In this document: positions 45,194 through 55,913 of the stretch, piece by piece
Layout: every line of letters starts with the position of its first letter
How positions within the stretch are numbered: position 1 is the stretch's first letter
NCBI GenBank assembly: GCA_039881045.1
Contig: JAYWVB010000001.1
Location: forward strand, 248,001-312,000
Reading direction: 5' to 3'
DNA from: Chaetomium olivaceum
Lineage: Eukaryota; Ascomycota; Sordariomycetes; Sordariales; Chaetomiaceae
Length of the DNA stretch: 64,000 bases
Translations under genes and position numbers: made by a program
The notes under the pieces: model-generated
The model's input: the letters and a program-made list of their open reading frames with translations, nothing else
Told to the model about the DNA's origin: nothing
The model's database searches: none

Positions 45194-47130
45194 TATCACA
45201 CAAGGGAAACCTGATACAAATTGGTGTGTCCGGCGATGGTCAAGGTAATCCCAGGGATGGGGGATTCAAAATTGATTCGTATTAATATCGGTAGGGGTCA
45301 AGCTTTGAATTGCCCAGAACGAAAGCCCAAACAATGGTATATGTACTCATGGATGTTATACAAAAGGACCGGAACCAGGCTTGTGTAACAACAGGAGACG
45401 GCGCCGGGGAGAAGATATAGTGATCAACTTTGTTTGACTCACAGCCATGGAACCAACAGCCGGTCCATTGGGTGTTGTCCTCGACCGAGTTTTCACGATA
45501 TCGCCCCTACAGGGCTGCTCCCGCCTTGGCTGGGCTGATGGATCCACGCCGACATCCGGCCCCTAGCTCCGGCGAGAAAGACGGTGTGCCCTGTCGGTCG
45601 CCGATAATGATAACCCCATTGGGACCACCCACACCTCCTAAGCTCCTTGCTGTCAGTCATGACGAGATGACAGGCGTGGTACCGATAAGCAATTTGACAG
45701 TTTGACATGAGCCAAGCGCCACCCGATGCGCTAGGTGTAAACACCTCATGTATTCGTTCCGACGGGACCAGTGTTGTGGTAGGAGATGACGGCACGGTGG
45801 CGCCAAGACAACAGCAAGACATGGGGCAGGAAAGCCCCTGAGTCCAGACCTGATTGTTTGTTGGTTTCAGCAAGCCGCGTGACATCACCTTTCGGCTATG
45901 GGGCGGCTCGAGACCGGAGGTCTGCCGGCACGGCCGGTAAAAGTGGGACATGTTGAACCCGCTTTCCGGCAGTCGGGATTCCGGCCGGTCCTGGTGGCCG
46001 GCCCGGAAAGTGGATGAGAGCACCCCGGGCGGCCGGAGTCAAGCATCCAAAGCACCGTGTCCGGAATGGCGACATGGCAACTATATATCAGGCATTTCCC
46101 CTCCTGTTTTAGCACGTCGGATTAGCGATTGCATCATCGACGATGGCGGGATCATAACTGGTCTGTCGCTGGGAGGCTTCCGATAGCCGCCGAGGGCCGA
46201 GTGCACGAGCCACAAACCCACTGAAAAGTCTCAATACTTTTGTTGTTGTTTGCAGTTTTCTTCCGTCGATTGCCGTCAAAACGTCGGGTCGGTGTCCCAC
46301 AAGGGCGAGACCAAATGTGCGCTTCCGCCTCACCGCTAGGTCGTTTCAAGGGTCAGAGAAATGAGCAACGGCACAAACCGGCATCGAGAGTGACCGGGTG
46401 CGACAAGTCGTTGTGGATGCCATCGTCGTGCAGGGGTAAGGTCGTTTGCTAAGAGGGTGGCAATCATGGAGAAGCTGCACCATTCGAATTGCGGAGATGT
46501 GGAATCATCCCGAGACTGGCTGAACAGGAATCCAAAGGGAGGCCGCTGGCTGTCGAGGTTGCAACAGGTGGGATGCAATGTAATGTAAATCAGCCTCCGT
46601 TCCCTGAGCCGAGCCGCGCGTTCTTGGCGCAACTCCGCGGTATGCACGATTTGGAGTGCCCAGGATCGCCAATCTGAGATCTGGAACGTCGTCGTCCGGG
46701 TTGAAGATGGAGAAAGGAATTAGAACAGGTGCGGACCGCAATCATTTTGATATGGCCGGCGGCAGATTGAAAAGAGGTAGTCGTGTTAGGGGATTTCGCG
46801 GGGGAATGAGAGCACGTTCTCAGTTCGTGGGGGTTTTCTTTACAGGAACGGGTGGTGCCCAAGCACTGCCAGGTGGGTGGGTCGGTTCCAGCGTTCCCGA
46901 GCCCAGCAAACAAGCATTGCCAAGTCCCAACCCTCAACCTCCACCTAACTTCCACCGACAACACCATCTCGTCTCATCTTTCTGTAAGTCATCATCAACT
47001 CGGGAATGTTGCATCAAAACCCAGGCTTTCAGTCATTTTAATCGCGAGAATGTCTCCGAATGGACGACCACCATGGAGATCACCAAGAGTTGTCCATGAT
47101 CGATCCTTTATTTGGAGTGCTGCCCCAGTA
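45194..47130. other. Intergenic region, upstream half
   Basis: DUF1275 promoter (minus strand) and distal sequence ahead of the nitrate transporter. Short open frames only, none supported. Confidence 0.55.
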
Positions 47131-47136
47131 CTTTTC

Positions 47137-47274
47137 TTATCAGGGGGGCGATGGGGGTTATCTTAAGACTGGTCGAGGCCAATGCGGAGGAGTCAGATAA
47201 CTAACCATCCATCCTGTGGGCCGGGCCGAACGGGTCACGAACCTGGAAGGTTTGGGACTGGTCGCCAAAGATAA
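47137..47274 (+). promoter_or_regulatory. Cluster of four GATA (NIT2/AreA, HGATAR) sites
   Basis: Sites lie at 47137-47142 (TTATCA), 47158-47163 (TTATCT), 47195-47200 (AGATAA) and 47269-47274 (AGATAA), about 820-960 bp ahead of the nitrate transporter ATG. HGATAR is the recognition sequence of the global nitrogen activator NIT2/AreA. Function here is inferred from position. Confidence 0.5.
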
Positions 47275-47645
47275 GGATGCATACCACCTACCCATCCCCC
47301 ATCGCCTCCCACGGCTTCCGACTCGCCCATCTCCAGCAAGTCCACGATGCGCTACGAGGTATCGATGTTAGCGCATCTCAAATACACCACATTGTTCTAG
47401 TGTAGCTATGTTCCTAGTACTGCCAGGGCTGTTGCTGACGTTATTCTGGGCCAACTCAATACAGCACCACAGCCATCAACGTGCCGGGAAGTTGACAAGC
47501 TCGGTCGAAATGTCTTAGGTGAGACCGGTTGTTGATTCTGTCGTGAAACAACAGCTCAGCGCCAAAGAAAACTGCTTGTCGCTTTGACCTAAGCACCATT
47601 TGTATACAAGGCTTCTGGCTCCTCTGGGTGACGGCAATTGCGCAT

Positions 47646-47653
47646 CTCCGAGG
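47646..47653 (+). promoter_or_regulatory. NIT4/NirA consensus site CTCCGAGG
   Basis: An exact match to CTCCGHGG, the site of the nitrate-specific Zn2Cys6 activator NIT4/NirA, 441 bp before the transporter ATG. A GATA element lies 60 bp downstream. Confidence 0.6.
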
Positions 47654-47712
47654 TGGCGCGAATGCTATCTCGCCGTGGGTTTCCCGCCCGGCCCGTGTAT
47701 CCCTGCTGCTCC

Positions 47713-47718
47713 TTATCT
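47713..47718 (-). promoter_or_regulatory. GATA (NIT2/AreA) site
   Basis: TTATCT on the plus strand, read AGATAA on the minus strand. It lies between the two NIT4/NirA-type sites. Confidence 0.45.
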
Positions 47719-47829
47719 GCGACCAGCAGCGAAGAGCTGGAGACCAGTCGACCTTAGGGTCCTGGCTCCATTGCACACTCGGTCATCCTCATCCCATTGT
47801 TGCAATCTATGCGCATCAGAATAGCACGT

Positions 47830-47837
47830 CTCCGCGG
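47830..47837 (+). promoter_or_regulatory. NIT4/NirA consensus site CTCCGCGG
   Basis: A second exact CTCCGHGG match, 257 bp before the transporter ATG. A GATA element (AGATAA, 47886-47891) lies about 50 bp downstream. Confidence 0.65.
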
Positions 47838-47885
47838 TCTAACAGGATCCAGTTCTCTGTTCCCATGCCAGTGACACAAAGCCGG

Positions 47886-47891
47886 AGATAA
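47886..47891 (+). promoter_or_regulatory. GATA (NIT2/AreA) site
   Basis: AGATAA. A further copy lies in inverse orientation at 48045-48050, inside the presumed leader. Confidence 0.45.
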
Positions 47892-47981
47892 GGAGGCGGG
47901 TTTAGACTCGGGAGTCGATCCAGGCGGCGGTGTCCTGAGCAGGACTGACGCTTTCTTGTAGATACTAGATGGTATGGCTCG

Positions 47982-47988
47982 TATATAA
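47982..47988 (+). promoter_or_regulatory. TATA-box-like element
   Basis: TATATAA, 106 bp before the nitrate transporter ATG, at a plausible distance for a core promoter in an inducible fungal gene. Confidence 0.5.
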
Positions 47989-48093
47989 CAATTGATGTCG
48001 ATGCTCTTGAGTCTGTAGCTTGCCTGTCTACGCTAGCACCCTATTTATCTAGGAGAACAGTTCTCAGCTCTACTTTGAGCAGGACCGCCCATC

Positions 48094-49934
48094 ATGGGCT
48101 TCAAGTTCTCGCATATCTATAGCCCTCCAAACGTCAACCTCATCACCCTCAAGGCCCAGTCAATACCATTTTTCAACCCGGTGGATCTCTACGGGCGTGT
48201 GTTCTTTTTCTCCTGGTTTGGGTTTATGGTTGCCTTCTGGGCCTGGTACACCTTTCCACCTCTAGTGCGCCGTCTCGGCTTCTTACATGGTGTTGTGGGG
48301 AATCTGACAGTCTCGGTAGTTAACCCACACCATCAAATATGATCTCCACCTATCACCGACCGAGGTCGCCAACTCGAACATTGTCTCCTTGTGCGCAACG
48401 TAAGTTATGCCCGCCGTATAGTTTTTAGGGTCGCCCCTCACAATTCTAGGCTTATTGTCCGTCTTGTCGCCGGCCCCCTATGCGATCAGTTTGGTCCCCG
48501 CAAAGTATTTGGCGGCCTCCTTCTCGTAGGGTCTATCCCACTTGGTCTAGCTCCACTAGTACACAATGTCACCGGTCTCTACGTGAGCCGCTTCTTTATC
48601 GGCATCCTGGGGGGTTCCTTCGTCCCGTGCCAGGTCTGGTCAACAGGCTTCTTCGATAAGAACATCGTGGGGACCGCCAACGCCCTCACAGGCGGCTTCG
48701 GCAATGCTGGCGGCGGCATCACTTACTTTATTATGCCAGCAGTTTATGACGGGCTGGTTGGGGCGGGGTACATACCCAGCCAAGCCTGGAGACTCACCTT
48801 CCTCGTCCCGCTCGCCATGGTCATCACCACGGGTATTGCTCTTATCGTTCTCTGCCCGGACACCCCAACGGGCAAGTGGGCTGACCGCCACCTGCACGGG
48901 GAACTCTACCTCGACGCCCAAACGGACCTCTACAACCAAAGCTCCCCGTCAGACTACGGTACCGCGACTACCGACGCCGAAAAGGCCAGCATCATCGTCG
49001 ACGTCCCCGGCCTAATAACCGACCGTCCCCTCACCCCGGACCCAAAACCCCCTCTTTCCTCCCGGCCGCCATCGCCCGACCACGCCAACTCCTCCATCAT
49101 CGCCATCTCCATCCCCATCAACTTCAACTCCCACCCTCACCTCCTCACCACCACCACCAACCAAACCAACCAAACCAACCAACCCCCAACCAACCAAACA
49201 CCAATAGTAACCGCCCCCACACGCACCACCCTCCTCGCCACAACCCTAACCCCCCAAACCGCCTTCCACACCCTCGCCTACCTGTGCACCTTCGGCGCCG
49301 AGCTCGCCATCAACAGCATCCTGGCCGCCTACTACGCCCAGCGCTTCCCCACCACCCTCTCCCAGACGGCGGCGGCCAACTGGGCGGCGCTGTTTGGGTT
49401 TCTGAATTTCGTGGCGAGGCCGGCGGGTGGGGCGGTTAGTGATCTGCTTTATGGGTATTTTGGTTCCTCTTCTTCCTCTACGACGGGGGAGGGTGGTGGA
49501 GCTGGGTGGGGATGGAGCTGGGGAGGGAAGGGGGTTGTGGTGAAGAAGGGGTGGGTTGTGGTGTGTGGGATGGGGGCTGGAGTGGCGATGGTGGTTCTTG
49601 GGGTTGTAGATGGCAGAAATTCGAGGGGTTCGTATGCCGGAGGGGAGGGGGTGGTGATCGGGTTGGTGACGCTGGTGGCGGTGTTGTTGGAGGCCGGGAA
49701 CGGGGCGAATTTCAGTCTGCTGCCGCACGTGCATCCGCAGGCGAACGGGGTGCTGGCCGGGCTGACGGGGCGGCGGGGAATCTTGGGGGGGTGCTGTTCG
49801 CGGTGGTGTTTCGGTTTATGGAGGGAGGGACGGGCTATGCCAAGGGGTTTTGGGTGATTGGGGTCGTACATTTGGTGGTGTATGCTGCGGTGTGTTGGAT
49901 CCCACCTCTGCCGAGAGGGCAGGTGGACAGGTGA
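48094..49934 (+). CDS. crnA: High-affinity nitrate transporter (NNP/NRT2 family), one apparent frame break near the 3' end
   Basis: A plasma-membrane nitrate/proton symporter of the major facilitator superfamily, about 577 residues. Exons are 48094-48264, 48320-48399 and 48450-49934, with introns of 55 and 50 bp. Diagnostic stretches are [20 protein letters not shown] in helix 1, the MFS loop [13 protein letters not shown], and the nitrate signature [17 protein letters not shown] hydrophilic central loop is rich in Pro, Thr, Asn and Gln, including TNQTNQTNQ. The frame changes by one missing base in the G run at 49766-49770. Upstream reads [10 protein letters not shown]; the other frame continues [17 protein letters not shown] and [20 protein letters not shown] to the stop at 49934, restoring the last helix. 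The promoter has NIT4/NirA and GATA sites. No nitrate or nitrite reductase gene is adjacent. Confidence 0.92.
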
Positions 49935-50773
49935 TAAGACGAGCTTGACTACCGTAGATGAAGTTTGCTGTCTTTGGTTGGGTGGCTTGTTTATTTGGTG
50001 ATGGATCATTGCATGGCGGCTCTGGCTTATCATTGCTTGGGAGTCTTGGGGGTTGGGTATGACACGGAGTTTGGCACATGAGATTGTCTTTCGGATAAAG
50101 GTGTGGCCTATGATCTAGAAATTACGACAAAAGTTGACTCTGTTTGTAGCTAATATGAGTTAATAGACGATGGTTTACTTAAGAGGACTGTACCCTATCA
50201 TGTTGTCAAGGTAACCTGGAAGTTTTGTTACTCAGCTGCCCTATGGCCCGGTCTTCTCTCTGACCTCAAAGACCATTGATATAGATTGTTAGCGCTGCCA
50301 TTTTTCACCGAGGACCACCGCCCATGGGAAGTTACCCAAGCGACGGTGTATTAATTGGCACTGACGGTCGTCCTGCCGCCCCGGTTTGGACCTGCCCAAT
50401 GCCCAAAGGGTTGTAGTTTTGAGCCGGGGCCAAAAAAAAGAGATTTACGAGAGCCTACCCTCTTAGATCTGTCCAGGAGAAACTCCAACGGGGTTTCATA
50501 GTCGGCTACCTTCCGAAAGGGGGGATAACTGATAACCTTTTGCAGTTAGTCTATCGACCTTATCTCTTTTTCGTTGTATGAAGAAGGCTGGGCTTTCACC
50601 CCTATAAATTTTGCATCTCGTGTGTATCATAATTATTTTAATGCTAGAAAGGAGTCGCTGAACTATCTAGATAGTATAGTCGCTATAACTCTAACCTAGA
50701 CTACCTGCCTAGGCTACCCGCTCAGTCACCCCGAAGCTCGCGACGCTTGTCGTAGTTGTCAATCATCTAGGGG
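49935..50773. other. Intergenic region between convergent genes, AT-rich part
   Basis: 3' flanks of the nitrate transporter (plus) and the MYND protein (minus). The segment 50570-50740 is AT-rich with many TA and CTAG words, and may be a decayed repeat. No open frame with support. Confidence 0.5.
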
Positions 50774-53005
50774 TTAAGGCGCCTGCTGCTCGGCAATTTG
50801 ATTCCAGACCGCCGGAATTGCTTCCCTGAAAAAGTTCTCCACCATGGTCGGGTTGTAGAAGCCCACCTTGTCGATCACGTTATTCCCCTCCCACTTGTAA
50901 GGCGACGGCAAGTTCGCGGCCAGAGCGCCCTGGGATTGCTTGTACTTGGCCCAGAACTTGACAAAGCTGTTCCTCGTGGCCTCCTTCTCTTTGAGAACCT
51001 CATCGAAGAATGCGTTGAAGGCGGACAGGTGCAGTGGATCAACTGGGTTACCGGACCCGTGAAGAATGATGACGCTCGGGGGAAAGGCCCCATGGGCCAA
51101 GACGGGTCTGTACTCGGGGGGGTTTGTGTTGGATGGGTCACTACCTTCGCCACCTCCTTGGTCAATCCTCTGGACGTCGTAGATGTAGCTCACGTAACGT
51201 ATCCTCCCATTGTTCCAGGACATCGTTTCGAGCCCGGTCCTCGTCAGGAAACACGGCCGGATGTACCTATGAGAGATCTGTCAGCTTTGTGTAGGGCCAG
51301 GTAATGCTACGGATCACACATACCAGCGTAGGCCCAGAAAGAAAGCTAATGCGATCGGCTTATCGGAGTAATCCAAAGGCGAAAGCGGGACGTCGGCCAA
51401 GCAGAAAGCGTCGTCCACGCCCATCACGTTGTTGGTGCCGGCCAAGGGGTTGTTGATCAACAATCCAGGGATAGTCTCGCCATGGTAGAGTTTGGGATTG
51501 GTAACGCAAAAGCCATCGCAACGTTCAAGTAACCGGGTAATGCTGTGGACATCGCGCGGGTTGACGTCCTTGATCATTGGGGGTCCCGGCAGGCCCGGGT
51601 AGCGAGCGTTGGTGTCGGCGGCAATCATCACAGGACCAAACCAGGGGCTAGCAGGTGGGCAGCAAGTGTCAGCTAAGCGGCTTTCAGACAAGCAGAGAGT
51701 CTCTTATTATGGGGAAAAGTACGCACCGCAAATAACCGGGCTTGGTCAACGCGTTGATGCTCTGGTTAAGGACTCTGGGGTCGGTGATGTCGGGTGCGGC
51801 CTTGGAAGCAACAAGTCTCATCGCCAGAAAGATGTGTCCGATGGGCCTAGTTTGATATTAGTGTCCTGTATTTTATTCAACTGTTGACTGGGGGGGTGCA
51901 TAACTAACCGGTCTTCGAGAACTTGTACGAAGTCGGAATACTTTTGGCCGTTGCCTTTCGTTGGAGTTGGGCCCCCAATCACCTTGTAAAACTGGGTGAT
52001 GTCCTCATGTTCAAGCTCAAACCATCCATCATGAGTATCCGCCCCGCGGAAGGCTGCCCAGCAGATCTCCGGCTTGACCTTGAAGGCCGGGAAAAAGAGC
52101 ACACGGTGATGCTGGGAACTCGGCCTCTTGTCGTCGGCCGCAGGACCGGCAAAATCGGAGCAGACCTTCGTGTGGATGGGGAAGTCGATAACCTGGCACT
52201 CCTTTGAGCAGTACCGAGCAGCCTTGTTGCAGCCGCTACAACCGCTTTCCGCCGGCTTGTCGCACACGACACACAGCTTGTTTAGATCGCCCAAGCTTTT
52301 GCATCGCTCAAGGTCTGCCAACACCCTGTCCTTTAAGTCGTCCGGGCGGCCCCGGACTTCGGCAGCAAAGTTGGGGTTACGGCCTGCAGCCACCGCGGCC
52401 GCTTGGCTAACGGTAACCTCCATAGTTGCGGGGTTGCTCTTTTCCTGGGCTATCTTTGCTTTCCTCCTCTCCCTTTTTGCTTTATTCTTCGCATTGTGCT
52501 TCCCTTTTCGATCCAATCCCTTGCCTGAACCTGATTCCGCCGTCTTCTTCGGTTGAGACTTGGGAATAACCCCCTTGATTCCCATAGTGGTGGCGCTAGA
52601 CTTGATCATGTTCTGTAACTCGCCGAGCTTTGCCGCCACTTCCTGAAAAGTTCCCGTCGCGGAATTGGGAATACCCCCATTGTCCTTCATAGCGGCGGTG
52701 CCGGAGTAGACCATGTTTTGCAACTCGCCGAGTTTCGCCGCCACTTCATGGAAAACAGCGCCAGTGTCTGTCATAGGGGTGACTGGTTGATTGTTAGAGT
52801 TCTTGGGAGCAATTTTAGCTGCGGATTTGTTTTGAATCGCATTGAGCATGGCGGCGGTGGCCTCAAGGAGGTCTCCCTCTGTCTCAATCGGAGCCTCATC
52901 GACCAGTTTCTTGTGAGCCTCAATCAAGGCGGTAACTTGAGGGTTATGGGCATGCTTTGTCTTGAGCTCAGACCGCTCACCGACATTAGCCTTGGAGCCC
53001 TCCAT
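50774..53005 (-). CDS. MYND-type zinc finger protein, 677 aa
   Basis: Minus-strand exons are 53005-51909, 51846-51727, 51647-51324 and 51266-50774, with introns of 62, 79 and 57 bp, all in frame. Residues 1-180 are polar, with a tandem duplication (FHEVAAKLGELQNM at 85 and FQEVAAKLGELQNM at 120) and a Lys/Arg-rich patch near 165-190 that may act as a nuclear signal. The MYND finger spans 245-282, with Cys at 245, 248, 256, 259, 266, 270 and 282 and His278. MYND fingers mediate protein-protein contacts. The C-terminal half is folded and resembles a domain found after MYND fingers in ascomycete proteins (PWFGPVMIAADTNARYPG, GVDDAFCLADVPLSP). It has no SET motifs, so methyltransferase activity is not supported. 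Function is unknown. Confidence 0.88.
52556..52753 (-). repeat. Internal tandem duplication of about 35 codons in the MYND gene
   Basis: Residues 84-114 and 119-150 share EVAAKLGELQNM and a similar downstream pattern (an Ala/Thr/Met stretch, then G-G/V-IP). The offset is 35 residues. Confidence 0.85.
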
Positions 53006-53992
53006 TCTGAAGAGGTCCGGCTGAGGGTTGACTTGTGTGGATGGGAGTTGAGGAGAGGGCTAATGTTGAGATCGGTAGAGAAAGAAACTATGCTGAAAAC
53101 TCTAGGGAGAATAGTTGGGGGCTTGCTTCAGGCCTGTTTTCGAGTGACAGATATGAGTTGTAGAGCTTGCATTTCAGCGAGAAAAAAGAACACTTTGTGC
53201 TGGGGATCCTAGATGGGATCGCAGACGTGGCTTCCCCAAACGCTGGTCCTGCGGCTGCCACTATCGCAGCTGTGCATGGCAGGTATCATCGGCAAGTGCA
53301 TAGTCACAACCTAAGCTCCAAGCTCCCGGGCATACAACAAGTGACTTGGAAATAAAACGTGCATCAGACATCTCATTATCATTGAAAGGCCCGACTATTG
53401 AATGTGTGAACGAGGTGTTGACAGCAACACAAGTCAAGTCGTTCACTGCGTGGTTAACACTTCCTCAAAGCAGTAGAAATGCAACTATAAAAGTCAACAA
53501 GGTAACTCAGGTACGTAGCCTAAAAGACACGGGCATACTGCACTGGTATGCTTCTCACCACCAGGAAGGGAGAAAGGGATAAGGGGGTGGCGCTGCGAAG
53601 TAAACAAAGAGCATAATCTTGGCTCCAGCATCACATTGCTGTAAATCGTGTGTGAACTCATAGCCACCGAAAAAGCTACAAGAATAGCAAATGGTATTTG
53701 TATATTATTTATTTAATATCTCATTGAATCATTGATCCGCGTATGACGGAAGAGGAGACTCGCAGTTTGATTTCATGTCTTGTCGGTTGAGTTGGGGCTG
53801 TGACTGTGGCTGGGCCGGGGGGTTGGGATGTGGTGGGTTGCCTGCCCCACATCAGCTTTTCTTATCGATAATGCCCCGTCCTGATTTTCTTGCAGCGCCT
53901 GCGCATCCATCTACGACGGGATACTTGTATCAAGTGTTTTGTCGCGTTGGAAACTGCCAATTGTCAATCCTCGTTGTGACATTTCCGCAAAG
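53006..53992. other. Intergenic region, divergent promoters
   Basis: A 987-bp space between the MYND gene (minus) and RPF2 (plus). AT-rich near 53690-53730. No other feature recognised. Confidence 0.55.
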
Positions 53993-55287
53993 ATGCTGCG
54001 CCAAATGTAAGACTTGTCTCTATACACACCGAACTCATTATGACTAGATCCTAACTTCAACCCACACAGAAAACCCCGGAATGCTCGCTCCAAGCGGGCT
54101 CTCGAGAAGCGGGCGCCCAAGGCCGTCGAGAACCCCAAGTCGGCCCTCTTTCTCCGGGGCACTTCCTGCAGCCAGATTGTACGTCGCCATATACCATCTT
54201 GATATTACGAGTGGCTAGTGCGCTAACCCCCGATCCCACAGACCCAAGATGCCCTCGCCGACTTGTATGCGCTGAGGCAGGACAACGCCAAGCGCTTTCA
54301 GAAGAAGAATCCCAGTATGCGCCTCTGCTCCAATTGATCGACTACCCCAAGAAACGAGTCGCTGACGATTTCTCTCTACCATAGTCCACCCCTTTGAAGA
54401 TGCCAGCTCGCTAGCCTTCTTCTCGGAAAAGAACGACTGCAGCCTGCTCCTCTTCGGCAGCAGCAGCAAGAAGCGCCCGCACAGCATCACCTTCACCCGT
54501 ACATTCGACTACAAGATCCTCGACATGCTCGAGTTCTACCTCGACGGCGAGACGTTTCGGAGCATAGCCCAGTTCAAGACCGAGAAGGTGCCCGTAGGCA
54601 CGCGGCCGTTGATGGTGTTTGCGGGGACAGCTTTGTACGCCCTCCCCCCCTCTCCCCTCCCTTCCTTTTCGCTCCCCCTACCAGCGCACTAACACGCGAC
54701 CCCCCAGTGAATCCCCCGTCCCCAACGCCTTCACCATGGCCAAGTCCATGCTCACCGACTTCTTCCGCGGCGAGGTCTCCGACAAGATCGACGTCGAAGG
54801 GCTGCGCTACTGCGTCGTCGTCACCGCCGACGAGCCCACCACCGCCGCAGACAGCAGCAACAACACCGACGACATCGCCGCCAAGCCCGTCCTCCGCCTG
54901 CGCGTGTACACGATCCGCACGCAGCGCTCCGGCCAGAAGCTGCCCCGCGTAGAACTCGAGGAGCACGGCCCGCGCATGGACTTCCGGCTGGGCCGGACGC
55001 AGGAGCCCGACGACGCGATGCTCAAGGAGGCGATGCGGCGCGCGCGCACGGGCGAGGAGCGCACCAAAAAGAACGTGTCCACCGACATCATGGGCGACAA
55101 GATCGGCCGCATCCACACGGGCAAGCTCGACCTCAGCGAGCTGCAGACCCGCAAGATGAAAGGGCTCAAGCGAGAGCGGGACCCGCACCTCAATGATGAT
55201 GGTGAGGGGGCGGCGGGGGCGGCGGATGAGGAGGCGACGGTCGTGGAGGAGCAGCAGCCGAGGCGGAAGAGGAAAGTTGCTGCATGA
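53993..55287 (+). CDS. RPF2: Ribosome production factor 2 (Brix domain)
   Basis: A nucleolar 60S assembly factor that, with Rrs1, loads the 5S RNP into pre-ribosomes. The product has 341 residues, close to the 344 of yeast. Exons are 53993-54006, 54070-54178, 54242-54314, 54385-54634 and 54708-55287. The first coding exon is only 14 bases. Introns are 63, 63, 70 and 73 bp and all junctions are in frame. The start reads MLRQIKPRNARSKRALEKR, the expected N-terminus. The Brix domain follows, with ALFLRGTSCSQITQDALADL, KKNPIHPFEDASSLAFFSEK, LLFGSSSKKRPHSITFTRTF and PVPNAFTMAKSMLTDFF. The C-terminus is basic and acidic and ends RRKRKVAA. A low-complexity alanine/acidic stretch near 310-330 is lineage-typical. 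Confidence 0.95.
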
Positions 55288-55913
55288 ATTAGGTGTGGTG
55301 GTGGTATGATGGTATGATGGCGTGGTGATAGTGGTAGGGGTAGTGGTGAAAGTGTACTTTCTTTTGCTCCCGGGGCGGGCAGGCAGGCGTTTTTTGGGCG
55401 GGGGCGCTGATCCAAGCAGGTCGGGGATGGAAAACGGCGTCATTTATTGTTTGTGGTTTTTTATATATGGGTATAATATACCGTATGTACACCTCAACCT
55501 TTGCTTGCGTCCGTTGCTTGCGCAGCTATATCTCCGAACGGCTGGGGCCCCCAAGGGGCCGATGCCGCCTCTCGTGGTGGCATAATGTAACCACCTGTGC
55601 TACCTAAATACCCCCTATATGGGACTTCCAACTACCCTTGACTTACAGGGATCCGCCTCGGACCTGACCCTAACCTGTTGTGTATGTCTGGGTGCTTGAC
55701 CACGATCGGCGCTGTATCCCCGCCGTCTTTCTCCATATTTATCACCGCGGTCGTTGCCCGCGCTTCCTCATCCGCGTTTGTCTTTGGCGCTATGCCAAGT
55801 CTTGCAACGCTTGGCTGGAAGTTGTTGGGCAGGTCGGCGATCTGAAAGGACCCAGCTGGGGGGTCTTGATAACCGCTCCTCACTTCTGTCTCGTCCCTTT
55901 CCCTTCGCTGCTG
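55288..55913. other. Intergenic region between convergent genes
   Basis: 3' flanks of RPF2 (plus) and the Zn2Cys6 regulator (minus). Contains GGTGGTATGATGG-like simple sequence near 55297-55350. Nothing else seen. Confidence 0.55.

Noticed and set aside
46656..47099. Plus-strand 147-codon frame upstream of the nitrate transporter
   Set aside because: No domain or conserved motif; Pro/Ser/Arg composition looks like non-coding DNA.
54574..55443. Minus-strand 289-codon frame
   Set aside because: Antisense to the well-supported RPF2 last exon; its composition reflects the GC-rich third positions of that gene.
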